Part shown: positions 31,512-38,929 of the stretch, in pieces
Numbering within the stretch: the stretch's first letter is position 1
Layout: the number at the start of each line of letters is the position of its first letter
Assembly: GCA_002483105.1 (NCBI GenBank)
Contig: DLHG01000006.1
Coordinates: 1 to 51,384, forward strand
Reading direction: 5' to 3'
Source of the DNA: Bacteroidetes bacterium UBA7674
GTDB lineage: Bacteria > Bacteroidota > Bacteroidia > Chitinophagales > Chitinophagaceae
DNA length: 51,384 nucleotides
Notes under the pieces: generated by a model
The model's database searches: none
What the model was told of the DNA's origin: nothing
What the model saw: the letters and a program-made list of their open reading frames with translations, nothing else
Program-made: the position numbers and the translations under genes

Positions 31512-32302
31512 TGACTGATATAGTATATGACAAGGTAGGCATAGGGTATAATACTACCCGCCGTGCCGATCCTTATCTGGCAGGCAGGCTGTATAGCCTG
31601 CTGTCACCAGTACCGGGTGGCCTGTATGCAGACATTGGTTGCGGTACGGGCAACTATCTCTCCGCCCTGTCTGATATGGGCCTGCGTTTCTATGGTATAG
31701 AACCTTCTGAGGTGATGCTGGCAGAAGCAAAAGCACGGAACCATACCACCACTTTTATAAAAGCAAAGGCTGAAAGTATTCCGCTGGACGACCATCTTTT
31801 TGATGGCGCAATGGCCACTTTTACGCTTCACCACTGGACAGATATGCAACAGGGGTTAACTGAAGTAAACCGGATATTAAAGCCCGGTGCTCCATTGGTG
31901 ATACTTAGCTGGACACCGGAGCAGATACTGAGCTACTGGCTTTGTCATTATTTCCCACGCATGATGCAGCGGTCTTCCATCACCACACCGCCACTCGATG
32001 AAATGGAAACGATACTTAACAGGAGTGGCTTTACATTATCAGCTACTGAAAAATATTTTGTGCAGCCCGACCTGCAAGATCATTTTCTTTATTCCAACAA
32101 ATTCCGACCGGAGCAATACCTGCGGCCTGAGGTGAGGAACGGCGCTTCGTCTTTTACTATATATGCTGAGGCTGATGAAGTCGCTTCAGGGCTTGCTTTA
32201 CTGGAGGCAGACATTGCATCAGGAAAGATCAACGAGGTGATGAAGCAATATGAAAATGATCTTGGTGATTATCTATTCCTGGTTGCGACACGGCAATCAT
32301 AA
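31511..32302 (+). CDS. Class I SAM-dependent methyltransferase
   Basis: 263 residues. Motif I ADIGCGTGNYL, the acidic GIEPSEVML strand end, and a later MATFTLHHWTDMQ segment fit the Methyltransf_11 (UbiE-like) group. The substrate is unknown. Translation is coupled to the small basic protein upstream (TAATG). The C-terminal 100 residues include YSNKFRPEQYLRPEVRNG and are less conserved. Confidence 0.85.
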   Translation: MTDIVYDKVGIGYNTTRRADPYLAGRLYSLLSPVPGGLYADIGCGTGNYLSALSDMGLRFYGIEPSEVMLAEAKARNHTTTFIKAKAESIPLDDHLFDGAMATFTLHHWTDMQQGLTEVNRILKPGAPLVILSWTPEQILSYWLCHYFPRMMQRSSITTPPLDEMETILNRSGFTLSATEKYFVQPDLQDHFLYSNKFRPEQYLRPEVRNGASSFTIYAEADEVASGLALLEADIASGKINEVMKQYENDLGDYLFLVATRQS

Positions 32303-32315
32303 TTCATACACTTAC

Positions 32316-32323
32316 TATCCACA
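32316..32323 (+). promoter_or_regulatory. Single DnaA-box-like TATCCACA
   Basis: Same core as the pair at 26848-26882, here just upstream of the promoter of the gene at 32364. A single 8-bp match could be chance. Confidence 0.25.
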
Positions 32324-32329
32324 ATTTCG

Positions 32330-32359
32330 TTGCACTTGTATCAGGCTGTTTTACTTTTG
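32330..32359 (+). promoter_or_regulatory. Promoter TTG-N19-TACTTTTG, leaderless
   Basis: Both elements match consensus (TTG at 32330, TACTTTTG at 32352) with an ideal 19-nt spacer. Only ACGC separates the -7 box from ATG 32364. Confidence 0.6.
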
Positions 32360-32363
32360 ACGC

Positions 32364-32612
32364 ATGGATTACCAGATGCTTGTGCACCACATCAGGAGAT
32401 ATTTAAAACAATTGTATAACTACCGAATCAGCTTCGGGCTTCGGGATGGATTACCACTTTCGGCGCAGCGCAGCGACTTGTTGCAAAAAGCTATCCCCGC
32501 TATTAGCGGGGATGTATTAGAACTACTGCTTCAGCAGATGTATGAAGATAACTATGTGGTAAGAGACGACGGACAAACCGTGGAGTTCTCCACCGGCTTT
32601 GTGTTCGACTAA
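32364..32612 (+). CDS. Small hypothetical protein (82 residues)
   Basis: Starts MDYQMLVHHIRRYLKQLYNY. Helical pattern with LSAQRSDLLQKAIPAISGDVLELLLQQMYEDNYVV and a short beta-like end (TVEFSTGFVFD), which resembles a small winged-helix or adaptor fold, but no family is recognised. Promoter elements are ideal and the mRNA appears leaderless. The stop codon overlaps that of the convergent DUF4406 gene by 4 nt. Confidence 0.6.
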   Translation: MDYQMLVHHIRRYLKQLYNYRISFGLRDGLPLSAQRSDLLQKAIPAISGDVLELLLQQMYEDNYVVRDDGQTVEFSTGFVFD

Positions 32613-32899
32613 TGATATACTACCTGCATACCAAGACGAATGGCTATGTCGCGCTCCAACTGGGCCTCAGGACTATCCTGCCAGCAAGGCAGCAGATGTA
32701 CCTCGTCGCAGTCCAGCATAGATTTGATACTATGCTTCGCGGTATGCTCCCATGTAGCGCCGCTTTGTATGCTTTCTGCGGGGCTTACTACTCTATATCC
32801 CTGGCTTTGCAGGTCGCTTGAAAATCTTTCGAATTTTTCTCTCACCTGTGCTTCAGGCAGGCCGTTCATTTTTCCTGCTATATATATGGTCTTACTCAT
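32609..32899 (-). CDS. DUF4406 (phage-type nucleoside 2-deoxyribosyltransferase-like) protein
   Basis: 96 residues. MSKTIYIAGKMNGLPE is the typical N-terminal Rossmann-like strand and loop, followed by VVSPAESIQSGATWEH, a DCDEVHLLPCWQDSPEAQLERDIAIRLG segment with the family's conserved WQDS..A..E.. active-site-like pattern. DUF4406 is common in phages and prophages and is related to deoxyribosyltransferases. With the DnaA-like and repressor genes next to it, it supports a mobile-element origin. Confidence 0.82.
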   Translation of the reverse strand: MSKTIYIAGKMNGLPEAQVREKFERFSSDLQSQGYRVVSPAESIQSGATWEHTAKHSIKSMLDCDEVHLLPCWQDSPEAQLERDIAIRLGMQVVYH

Positions 32900-33043
32900 A
32901 GATTGTTGTTTTTAAGAAATTATAAAAGGAGGGTATTATTTATTTGTAAAAACTATTCCACGAAGGACGCATCGGGTAAAAAACTGCCTTGGGGTAGTAT
33001 AGTCTATCCAAAACCTCACAATGTTCCGTCTCTCTCCAAAAGA

Positions 33044-33211
33044 CTATACAGTCCCCAATAGCAGTAGTATCATGGACTTGATATTTACAGGGGCCGTTTT
33101 TTTAAGCTGTGCTCGCTGTTGTCTTTTACCGGCTTGAGCATTCTCAAGAAAGGTCAGCAGCATCTCGTGCTTGCGTTGCTTTTTGTCTGGTGTAGCGTAG
33201 CGTGTTTTCAT
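33044..33211 (-). CDS. Small basic ORF (55 residues)
   Basis: Found by reading the gap: ATG preceded directly by AAGTAAGGAA, a strong ribosome site. The product starts MKTRYATPDKKQRKHEMLL, stays basic to about residue 45 and ends with a short hydrophobic stretch (SMILLLLGTV). It lies between the DUF4406 and DnaA-like genes on the same strand. The rest of the gap (32900-33043, 33212-33305) shows nothing definite. Confidence 0.4.
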   Translation of the reverse strand: MKTRYATPDKKQRKHEMLLTFLENAQAGKRQQRAQLKKTAPVNIKSMILLLLGTV

Positions 33212-33305
33212 TTCCTTACTTTTTTGCGGTGATACAGGCCATATTCCGGCTCTATTTTTACTTATATTAAAAACAGTGCCAAGACCCCAAAAGGTTGGGT
33301 AGGCG

Positions 33306-33743
33306 CTATGCTTGTTCTTTTATCCAGCCATTAATAGCAGTTATTGCACTGAGGTATTTGAAGCTGAATACCGGGTCGTTGATGTCCAGCAATTCATTGG
33401 CGCGGGTGAGTCCGTTCATTACAGAGGTATGATCCTGACCACCATAGAGCTGGGCAATTTGCTTCAGGGTGATGTTAGGATAATACCTGCGCAGGAGCAA
33501 TGAAGCGAGAAAGCGAAGCTCTACTATTTCACGCTTGCGGGTTTTTGTTTGAAAATAGTTGTACTCCATGTGCAATGTGCTGGCTATTACCTGCAGCATT
33601 TTGTCGGGACTTTTACTGCCGTTGCCATATACGCTCAGCACCAGGGCCATGCGCATATTGTCGGTAGTAGTGTGTTGTTGCCTCTCAGCGATACGGATGT
33701 GCGGCTGATGTGTAGTGTAATTTTGTGCGATCGCGTAACTCAT
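33306..33743 (-). CDS. Stand-alone DnaA domain IV-like DNA-binding protein
   Basis: 145 residues from MSYAIAQNY; an upstream Met would add 18 residues lying over the operator region. The C-terminal half matches DnaA domain IV: TKTRKREIVELRFLASLLL, a YPNITLKQIAQLYGGQDHTSV segment (the DnaA signature, usually GGRDHTTV) and a final basic helix. There is no ATPase domain. It could bind DnaA boxes and regulate, or replace, initiator DnaA. Such single-domain forms occur in phages and mobile elements. Divergent from the S24 repressor. Confidence 0.8.
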   Translation of the reverse strand: MSYAIAQNYTTHQPHIRIAERQQHTTTDNMRMALVLSVYGNGSKSPDKMLQVIASTLHMEYNYFQTKTRKREIVELRFLASLLLRRYYPNITLKQIAQLYGGQDHTSVMNGLTRANELLDINDPVFSFKYLSAITAINGWIKEQA

Positions 33744-33805
33744 GATATATCTATTTTTATTTTTGACTGCTTTTGCGATTCCAAGGAATGTGTACATCTT
33801 TTAGA

Positions 33806-33821
33806 CAAATAATTTGGCAAA
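33806..33821. promoter_or_regulatory. Operator-like site O1 (CAAATAATTTGGCAAA)
   Basis: Located upstream of the DnaA-like gene in the divergent region. It resembles the second site (CAAATTATTTGGTCAAA at 33898-33914), one base different in length. Confidence 0.5.
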
Positions 33822-33881
33822 AGCCTTTTTTATCCTACCTTTGATGTCATTAACCTTGAACTTCTACACAAATATATTCCA

Positions 33882-33920
33882 ATTATTTTGACAAATCCAA
33901 ATTATTTGGTCAAATAATAA
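33882..33920. promoter_or_regulatory. Operator-like site O2 with inverted arms
   Basis: ATTATTTG / CAAATAAT (33901-33918) is an 8-bp inverted repeat with a GT centre. A flanking TTTGAC...GTCAAA pair overlaps it. It lies 13-50 nt before the GTG start of the repressor, the expected place for autoregulation by an XRE dimer. Confidence 0.55.
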
Positions 33921-33932
33921 ATATTTTTTATC

Positions 33933-34736
33933 GTGATACAATTTGCAGCTAATTTAAAATTCCTCAGAAAGAGATCGGGTAAAACGCAGGATGCGCTTAG
34001 CACAGAGGTAGGAATAGGCCGTACTACCATAGCCAATTATGAGGCGGGCATTAGCGAACCGAACCTGGAGACCCTCATTTCTTTTGCCAAGTATTTTGGC
34101 ATTAGTGCCGACGACATGTTGTCAAAAAATGTGGAAAAAGACGGAGCCAGCGACCTGAAGCAGAACGCGAAAGTGGTAGCTCTCTATAAAGGGCAGGTAC
34201 AAAATGTTCCGCAGGTGATAACTGTGGACCCCGATGGCAACGATAATATCCTCTATGTGCCTGTAAAGGCCCGCGCGGGATACTTATTGGGCTATGGTGA
34301 CCCTGAGTTTATGGAAACCCTGCCTACATTCCGCCTGCCGGGGTTGAGCAATGCCACATTCCGCATGTTTGAGGTGGATGGCCCTTCTATGGCGCCGAAT
34401 ATCATCAGTGGCGACCGTATAATAGGGGAATGGGTAGATAAGCTGGACGACATTCGTGACAACAGGGTACATGTGGTAGTACATAAGGGTGGTATTACCG
34501 TAAAGCGTGTGCTCAACCGTATAAAAGAACGTGGTAAAATATATCTGAAATCGGATACGGTAGTACACCGGCCTGATTACCCAACATTGGAAATAGACCC
34601 GGAAGACATTTCAGAAATATGGTATGGCCGCCTGAAGCTAAGCAGTGACTTTAGCGAGCCATCGGAAGTATATCACCGCCTTGCAGACCTGGAAGTAGAC
34701 ATAATGGAGATGAAGCGGTCTTTGAAAGGAGAATAA
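33933..34736 (+). CDS. XRE / S24 (CI/LexA-like) autoproteolytic repressor
   Basis: 267 residues with a GTG start. N-terminal HTH (residues 4-60: FLRKRSGKTQDALSTEVGIG, TTIANYEAGISEP) and C-terminal peptidase S24 fold. The catalytic dyad is Ser152 (VDGPSMAPN) and Lys191 (GITVKRV); the Ala115-Gly116 bond in VKARAGYLLGY is a likely self-cleavage site, so RecA/SOS-triggered derepression is expected. The C-terminus is a coiled-coil-like LADLEVDIMEMKRSL tail. Divergent from the DnaA-like gene, with operator-like repeats between them: a prophage-like switch. Confidence 0.88.
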   Translation: MIQFAANLKFLRKRSGKTQDALSTEVGIGRTTIANYEAGISEPNLETLISFAKYFGISADDMLSKNVEKDGASDLKQNAKVVALYKGQVQNVPQVITVDPDGNDNILYVPVKARAGYLLGYGDPEFMETLPTFRLPGLSNATFRMFEVDGPSMAPNIISGDRIIGEWVDKLDDIRDNRVHVVVHKGGITVKRVLNRIKERGKIYLKSDTVVHRPDYPTLEIDPEDISEIWYGRLKLSSDFSEPSEVYHRLADLEVDIMEMKRSLKGE

Positions 34737-34742
34737 AATTAG

Positions 34743-34772
34743 AAAGGGCAAACCATATGGTTTGCCCTTTTT
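34743..34772. terminator. Bidirectional terminator
   Basis: AAAGGGCAAACCAT followed by its exact complement (28-bp palindrome) and T-run. It serves the convergent genes ending at 34736 and 34774. Confidence 0.88.
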
Positions 34773-34773
34773 G

Positions 34774-35052
34774 TTATGGCCTTTTTGATAGTAAGATCTT
34801 GTGTTCCGGATGCTTGTCTATATACAGTTGAATGAACGGGCAAAAGACTTGCACCCTTAGGTTATTGTCCTTTGCATGTTGTAGGGCTGCTTCTGTAAGT
34901 TGGGCAGCGATTCCTTTTTCCCTGTGTTCGGGCGGCACGTAGGTGCTCATCATCAGCATATCTGCTTTCTTCCAACGATATGTGAGGTATGCTATCTTTC
35001 CGTCTTCAAAAATCACTTCGAAGCGAAATAGCTTTTTGTTGTTCTGTACCAA
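34774..35052 (-). CDS. Small GNAT acetyltransferase, YjdJ type
   Basis: 92 residues with a TTG start. Seen: FEDGKIAYLTYRWKKADMLMMSTYVPPEHREKGIAAQL, the acetyl-CoA loop (R-x-K-G-I-A), and a C-terminal VFCPFIQLYIDKHPEHK. This matches the short N-acetyltransferase_CG group (about 90-100 residues). The target is unknown. Single gene opposed to the repressor. Confidence 0.82.
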   Translation of the reverse strand: MVQNNKKLFRFEVIFEDGKIAYLTYRWKKADMLMMSTYVPPEHREKGIAAQLTEAALQHAKDNNLRVQVFCPFIQLYIDKHPEHKILLSKRP

Positions 35053-35114
35053 TGGTTCTTATTTTTTTTAATAGCCCTTAGGGTTAATACCGTTTGGTAA
35101 TCTACTTATCCGGA

Positions 35115-35582
35115 CTAACTGATTTTAACCACAGTAGTATTTACCCATTTGTCGTGCCATGGTGCACCAAAGAATATGCTTATCTCTTCAAAAGGGACAA
35201 TTCTGCAAAAGCTCCTTGCTACAGCATCCTTAAAAGTAAACTCCGTGTCGTCATTTCGAACGGCCCGCGTGCCCGTTAACAATTTGCCGATACTCTTCCC
35301 CTTCATCAAGCCTTCCATGACTGAATAAAGGAGGGCAACTATAATACTCCATTGTATATGGTCATAAATGATGTTTGATTGCCCCTCTATAATCTCATAA
35401 ACGATTCCGGAACCCCAAGCGCTATCTGCATATGTGATTCCATATATCAAGCCTATAATTACCAACCTATCTACAATGAAATTGACAAATCTCAGTCCAT
35501 TCCCTGCAGCGATCAATGGTGTTTGCTCCATCTCATCAAAAACAGAATATTGTCCAGGTTCAAGGTTTTGCTCAGGATTCAT
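35115..35582 (-). CDS. RDD family membrane protein
   Basis: 155 residues, start ATG. Three to four membrane helices with the Arg and Asp marks of the family: LRFVNFIVDRLVIIGLIYG, EGLMKGKSIGKLLTGTRAV and DAVARSFCRIVPFEEISIFF. RDD proteins are small integral membrane proteins with unknown transport or stress roles. A weak TATCTTTA box lies upstream. Monocistronic. Confidence 0.82.
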   Translation of the reverse strand: MNPEQNLEPGQYSVFDEMEQTPLIAAGNGLRFVNFIVDRLVIIGLIYGITYADSAWGSGIVYEIIEGQSNIIYDHIQWSIIVALLYSVMEGLMKGKSIGKLLTGTRAVRNDDTEFTFKDAVARSFCRIVPFEEISIFFGAPWHDKWVNTTVVKIS

Positions 35583-35759
35583 TAAGGAATATTTGTGAGT
35601 TTAAAGATAATTATTCCATTAACACTTACGTTTTATTATGGCAGAGCGTCTAAGATAATATCACCCTTTCCGTGGCATGGTTTATTAAACGGATAGCTTG
35701 AATTTGTAGATGAAACAAAACAGGTATTGTATTGATGAACTACTTAAATGGCAGGAATT

Positions 35760-36446
35760 ATGTGCAAGAAGATATTATTACTACTGATTTTTCTACTTCC
35801 TATCGGTTTGTACGCACAGGAACAAGAGAAGGTTGAAAAGTTTATGGTTCCCGATTATGCCTCTATCAAGCAGATAGTTGGGGATCCTAATTCAGCGTTT
35901 TTTTACCCTAAGCTTTTTAAAAAATACCAGGCTAACGATACCACTCTTTCATTCAGGGAGTACAGGATGCTGTATTATGGCTATGTCTTCCAACCCGGCT
36001 ACGAACGAAACCCGATGCAGACACCAGAAGATGACAGCATAGCTGCAATATTTGCCAAAGGCCAACTTACTGAGCAGGACTTGAAAGACATCGTTCGTTT
36101 AGGTATCGCGTATGTTGAGAAAGTGCCCTTCGATCTTAAAAGGATAAATCTTGTACATGTTGCCGCATCAGAGATCGGGGACAAAGCCACAGCCGATGTC
36201 TATCTGCAAAAGGTGCGTATGCTGGCGCTTACCGTACTCACTACAGGTAATGGATTGAGCGAGGAAACACCATTCTATGTTATTTCAGAATCTGATGAAA
36301 ATGCGATGATCAATATACTGGGCTATAAGCCCGGCGAACGGTTTAACGTCAGGAATACACGTTACCTTACAGTAGAAGAAAATGAAGACAATCTACCCGG
36401 CCTGTATTTCGACATGAAGAATGCGACCGTATTTAGCAATAACTAA
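35760..36446 (+). CDS. DUF4919-like secreted protein
   Basis: 228 residues from MCKKILLLLIFLLP, chosen because AGGAAT lies 3 nt upstream and a signal peptide ending in YAQ follows. The mature part has VPDYASIKQIVGDPNSAFFYPKLFKKY, LSFREYRMLYYGYVFQPGY and GLYFDMKN, which fits DUF4919, a family found in Bacteroidota. Function unknown. Predicted periplasmic or surface. Confidence 0.75.
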   Translation: MCKKILLLLIFLLPIGLYAQEQEKVEKFMVPDYASIKQIVGDPNSAFFYPKLFKKYQANDTTLSFREYRMLYYGYVFQPGYERNPMQTPEDDSIAAIFAKGQLTEQDLKDIVRLGIAYVEKVPFDLKRINLVHVAASEIGDKATADVYLQKVRMLALTVLTTGNGLSEETPFYVISESDENAMINILGYKPGERFNVRNTRYLTVEENEDNLPGLYFDMKNATVFSNN

Positions 36447-36547
36447 TTGCTTCACCTTTTTTAGATATATGAAGCAGTCGGAACAGCGTAACTGAAAACT
36501 TGCGCTGTTTCTTTATTTAGTCTTGTTGGATGTGCAGATTCCGGAAC

Positions 36548-36778
36548 TTAACCCACTTTTGTAGATAGTCCTATTTTAGTAATCTCTATGCCTCCTGGGT
36601 TAGACTCTGCAAATCTTATTAATCGCAGTGTTTTCAGCATATTTAAGTGTTCCGTTACTTCTTCCATACTCAGTTGCAACTGGGTGGCTATCGTATCAAT
36701 AGAAACACAAGGATGTTTCACTCCTGCCTTGTAATGCAGGTCTTTCGCCAGGTTAAAAACCATTTTCTTGTCCGCCAT
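36548..36778 (-). CDS. Small winged-helix DNA-binding protein
   Basis: 76 residues from MADKKMVFN; a Met 7 codons earlier was rejected because it would lie too close to the -7 box. Helix-turn-helix pattern VSIDTIATQLQLSMEEVTEHLNMLKTLRLIRF, then a wing (ESNPGGIEITKIG). It probably binds the AAAGGGTGAAA repeats just upstream, controlling its own gene. Ligand unknown. Single gene. Confidence 0.7.
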   Translation of the reverse strand: MADKKMVFNLAKDLHYKAGVKHPCVSIDTIATQLQLSMEEVTEHLNMLKTLRLIRFAESNPGGIEITKIGLSTKVG

Positions 36779-36796
36779 GATCAGAAGTTTGAAGGG

Positions 36797-36804
36797 CAAA
36801 GGTA
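36797..36804 (-). promoter_or_regulatory. -7 box (TACCTTTG) of the winged-helix gene
   Basis: Exact TAnnTTTG on the minus strand, 18 nt before ATG 36778. The operator palindrome begins 8 nt further upstream, over the -33 zone. Confidence 0.6.
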
Positions 36805-36812
36805 CGGGTTTT

Positions 36813-36861
36813 AAAGGGTTTCACCCTTTTAAATTCGTGAAAAACACATATTTCACCCTTT
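36813..36861 (-). promoter_or_regulatory. Operator repeats AAAGGGTGAAA x2
   Basis: Read on the minus strand, AAAGGGTGAAA occurs at 36829-36819 and 36861-36851, 32 bp apart. The nearer copy is part of a palindrome AAAGGGTttcACCCTTT (36813-36829). These sit over the expected -33 region of the winged-helix gene. Confidence 0.6.
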
Positions 36862-37187
36862 ACAAGTAACAATACAGGGCAAAAAAGCTCTATTATTTAG
36901 CACTATTATATTAGGGACAGTATCTTATCTAATGCCTACACAGGGCCCATTATTCAGGTTTCCTCTTTTAATATAGTCGAAAATGCAGCTACGCCGCATT
37001 TGTAACCATAGGGCGGCAAGCTAATTTTCTCGTCAGAGGTCTATTTTGCCGCTACAACCGCCATAGGCAGAACATCCTAAATTTCTGGCTTCCCTGAGAA
37101 ATCTTAAAAAAAATGTAGAAAAACAGGATTTTTTTAGGAAAAAGCTTGGTTTCTATTTTTTTTTTTCGCTATTTAGCAGCCTAAATG
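36862..37187. other. A+T-rich intergenic stretch without a gene
   Basis: No frame with a start and plausible product was found on either strand. A 7-bp stem GCGGCAA (37013-37019) / TTGCCGC (37046-37052) with a 26-nt loop is the only structure. Long T-runs lie at 37140-37170. Nothing further supported. Confidence 0.4.
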
Positions 37188-37218
37188 TTGCAAGAAAGAA
37201 ATCAGGACATTATTTTTA
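37188..37218 (+). promoter_or_regulatory. Promoter-like TTG-N20-TATTTTTA
   Basis: TTG at 37188, good 20-nt spacing, and TATTTTTA (seven of eight) at 37211. It drives the first of the three tandem lipoproteins, with a leader of about 27 nt. Confidence 0.5.
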
Positions 37219-37248
37219 TCGCCGCATTAATTAATTAAAATCAACTTT

Positions 37249-37962
37249 ATGAGAAAAGCTTATTTATTGTTTACACTTTTAATGATCGGACTTGCATCTT
37301 GTAAGCCAAAACAAAACAACAAACCAACTACTTATGCTGTAAGTAATGTTCATGATATTGAGCTTACACAAGGTGAAGAGTATTCATATGAACTGTTCCT
37401 TAGTTATCTTGGACCAGTTCAGGAAAATGTCACTTTAGACATATCAGGTTTACCAGAAGGTATCACAGTTGATTTTTCTAAGACAGGTGGTGTTCCTTCT
37501 TTTGGTTCAGTTGTTACTTTAAGGAACAACTCTGCTGAGCCAGGTGTTTATCCTTGCGAATTGCATACTACAGGTACTCAAACAGGCGAAAAAACTTACG
37601 AATTCACGATCACTGTTAAAGCTGAACCTCTGTGTGGTACTTTAGGTACTTATGCTTACACAATGGTTTGCGATACAACTGGTGCAGGTGCTACATCTGA
37701 AGTGATTACAGCGGCTCAAACTCCGGTTGAAAATGCAGTTAACCCTGTAAGATTCGAAAACTTCGGTCGTCGTGGATGGGTTGTTATCGCTAAGATCAAC
37801 TGTTCTAACAACACAATCGAAATACCTCTGCAATCAGTAGGTGGTGGTCTGGAGATCAGTGGTCAAGGTACATTCTCTTCTACAGGAATGAATGTTAACT
37901 ACACAATCTACTCTGCAGGTCCTGCACAGGTTTGTAACTTCACTTTATTACGTTCTAACTAA
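37249..37962 (+). CDS. Ig-like lipoprotein, tandem family member 1
   Basis: 237 residues. Signal MRKAYLLFTLLMIGLASC, then KPKQN. An N-terminal Ig-like domain (VHDIELTQGEEYSYEL, VTLDISGLPEGITVDFS, YPCELHTTGTQTGEKTYEFTI) is followed by a C-terminal domain with CGTLGTYAYTMVC, PVRFENFGRRGWVVIAKINC, and IPLQSVGGG, then FTLLRSN. Two Cys pairs are conserved with the two downstream genes. Function unknown, possibly surface binding. Its own terminator follows. Confidence 0.7.
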   Translation: MRKAYLLFTLLMIGLASCKPKQNNKPTTYAVSNVHDIELTQGEEYSYELFLSYLGPVQENVTLDISGLPEGITVDFSKTGGVPSFGSVVTLRNNSAEPGVYPCELHTTGTQTGEKTYEFTITVKAEPLCGTLGTYAYTMVCDTTGAGATSEVITAAQTPVENAVNPVRFENFGRRGWVVIAKINCSNNTIEIPLQSVGGGLEISGQGTFSSTGMNVNYTIYSAGPAQVCNFTLLRSN

Positions 37963-37981
37963 TCAGACTTAATAATACTTG

Positions 37982-38010
37982 AAAGGGCTGCGAAATTCGC
38001 AGCCCTTTTT
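37982..38010 (+). terminator. Terminator after lipoprotein 1
   Basis: AAAGGGCTGCGAA and its exact complement around one A, followed by TTTTTT. Confidence 0.88.
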
Positions 38011-38021
38011 TATGCAAATAA

Positions 38022-38054
38022 TTGACAATAAGCCTGAAATATTTATTAATTTTC
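38022..38054 (+). promoter_or_regulatory. Promoter-like TTG-N22-TAATTTTC
   Basis: TTG at 38022 and TAATTTTC at 38047 (seven of eight). The same TAATTTTCGG text occurs upstream of the third paralogue at 38880, so the promoter was probably duplicated with the gene. Confidence 0.4.
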
Positions 38055-38085
38055 GGGATTGATTATAACAACTAAACATCAAGCA

Positions 38086-38787
38086 ATGAAAAATTTCGTT
38101 ACCCTTATTCTGTTAAGCCTTGTCTCTTTGGGCATTTACTCGTGCAGCAAGGACTCGGGCAGCCCCGTTACCTATACTGTTAGTGGCCTCACGGACGTGA
38201 GCCTTGCGCAGGGAGAAAGCGATGTATTGACTCTTACTATCAGCAATGCCAGCTCTTACCAGGAGCAGGTGTCTTTAGATGTGGAGGGTGTACCAACCGG
38301 CGTTTCTGTTAGCTTTTCAGCCAAAAGTGGTACTCCGGCCTTTACTACTAATATCACACTGAGCAACAATTCTGCAGCGATAGGTACTTACAATTGCACC
38401 CTTGGCGTAAAAGGTACCCAAACAGGTACCAGGTACTATAAGTTCACGTTGATCATCACCGCAACAGCGGCATGTGGCCTGCCTGGTCCGTATGCATATA
38501 CCCAAACCTGCAATGCTAATACCGGCACCGAAAACCTCATAAGCTTCTCTACCAATGGCTCTGTACGATTTGCCAACTTTGGCGCTCAAGGCTGGACCGT
38601 TTTTGCCTATGTTAATTGCGGTACAGGCGTTATGGAAGTGCCACTTCAATCCGTTGGTAATAACACACAAGTGTCGGGCACAGGTACTTTTAATGTTGAC
38701 GGCACAGTAAATATGAATTATACGGTCGTTAATACGATAACTAACATTGAAACAGAGTGTGCCTTTACAATGCTGAGCTCTAATTAA
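38086..38787 (+). CDS. Ig-like lipoprotein, tandem family member 2
   Basis: 233 residues from MKNFVTLILLSLVSLG; an upstream Met 9 codons earlier was rejected because it precedes the signal peptide. Lipobox ends YSC, then SKDSG. Same two-domain order as member 1: DVSLAQGESDVLTL, VSFSAKSGTPAFTTNITL, CGLPGPYAYTQTC, RFANFGAQGWTVFAYVNC, VPLQSVGNN, ending FTMLSSN. The close match across the whole length shows recent tandem duplication. Confidence 0.7.
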   Translation: MKNFVTLILLSLVSLGIYSCSKDSGSPVTYTVSGLTDVSLAQGESDVLTLTISNASSYQEQVSLDVEGVPTGVSVSFSAKSGTPAFTTNITLSNNSAAIGTYNCTLGVKGTQTGTRYYKFTLIITATAACGLPGPYAYTQTCNANTGTENLISFSTNGSVRFANFGAQGWTVFAYVNCGTGVMEVPLQSVGNNTQVSGTGTFNVDGTVNMNYTVVNTITNIETECAFTMLSSN

Positions 38788-38806
38788 GACAAAAATTAAC
38801 TATAGG

Positions 38807-38837
38807 AAATAGCCCGCCACAGCCGGGCTATTTTTTT
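38807..38837 (+). terminator. Terminator after lipoprotein 2
   Basis: AAATAGCCCG / CGGGCTATTT stem, 7-nt loop, followed by a T-run of seven. Confidence 0.88.
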
Positions 38838-38929
38838 GCCTTATGGCTTTTTAGTATATTATCTATCAATTTTTTTTACTAATTTTCGGCTGAGATATGC
38901 GCGGCCATGCCGTTACTAAACTTTTAACA

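Noticed and set aside
33306..33743. Truncated dnaA pseudogene
   Set aside because: The frame is intact with its own start and an added N-terminus, and the signature region is well kept; an independent small protein is more likely.
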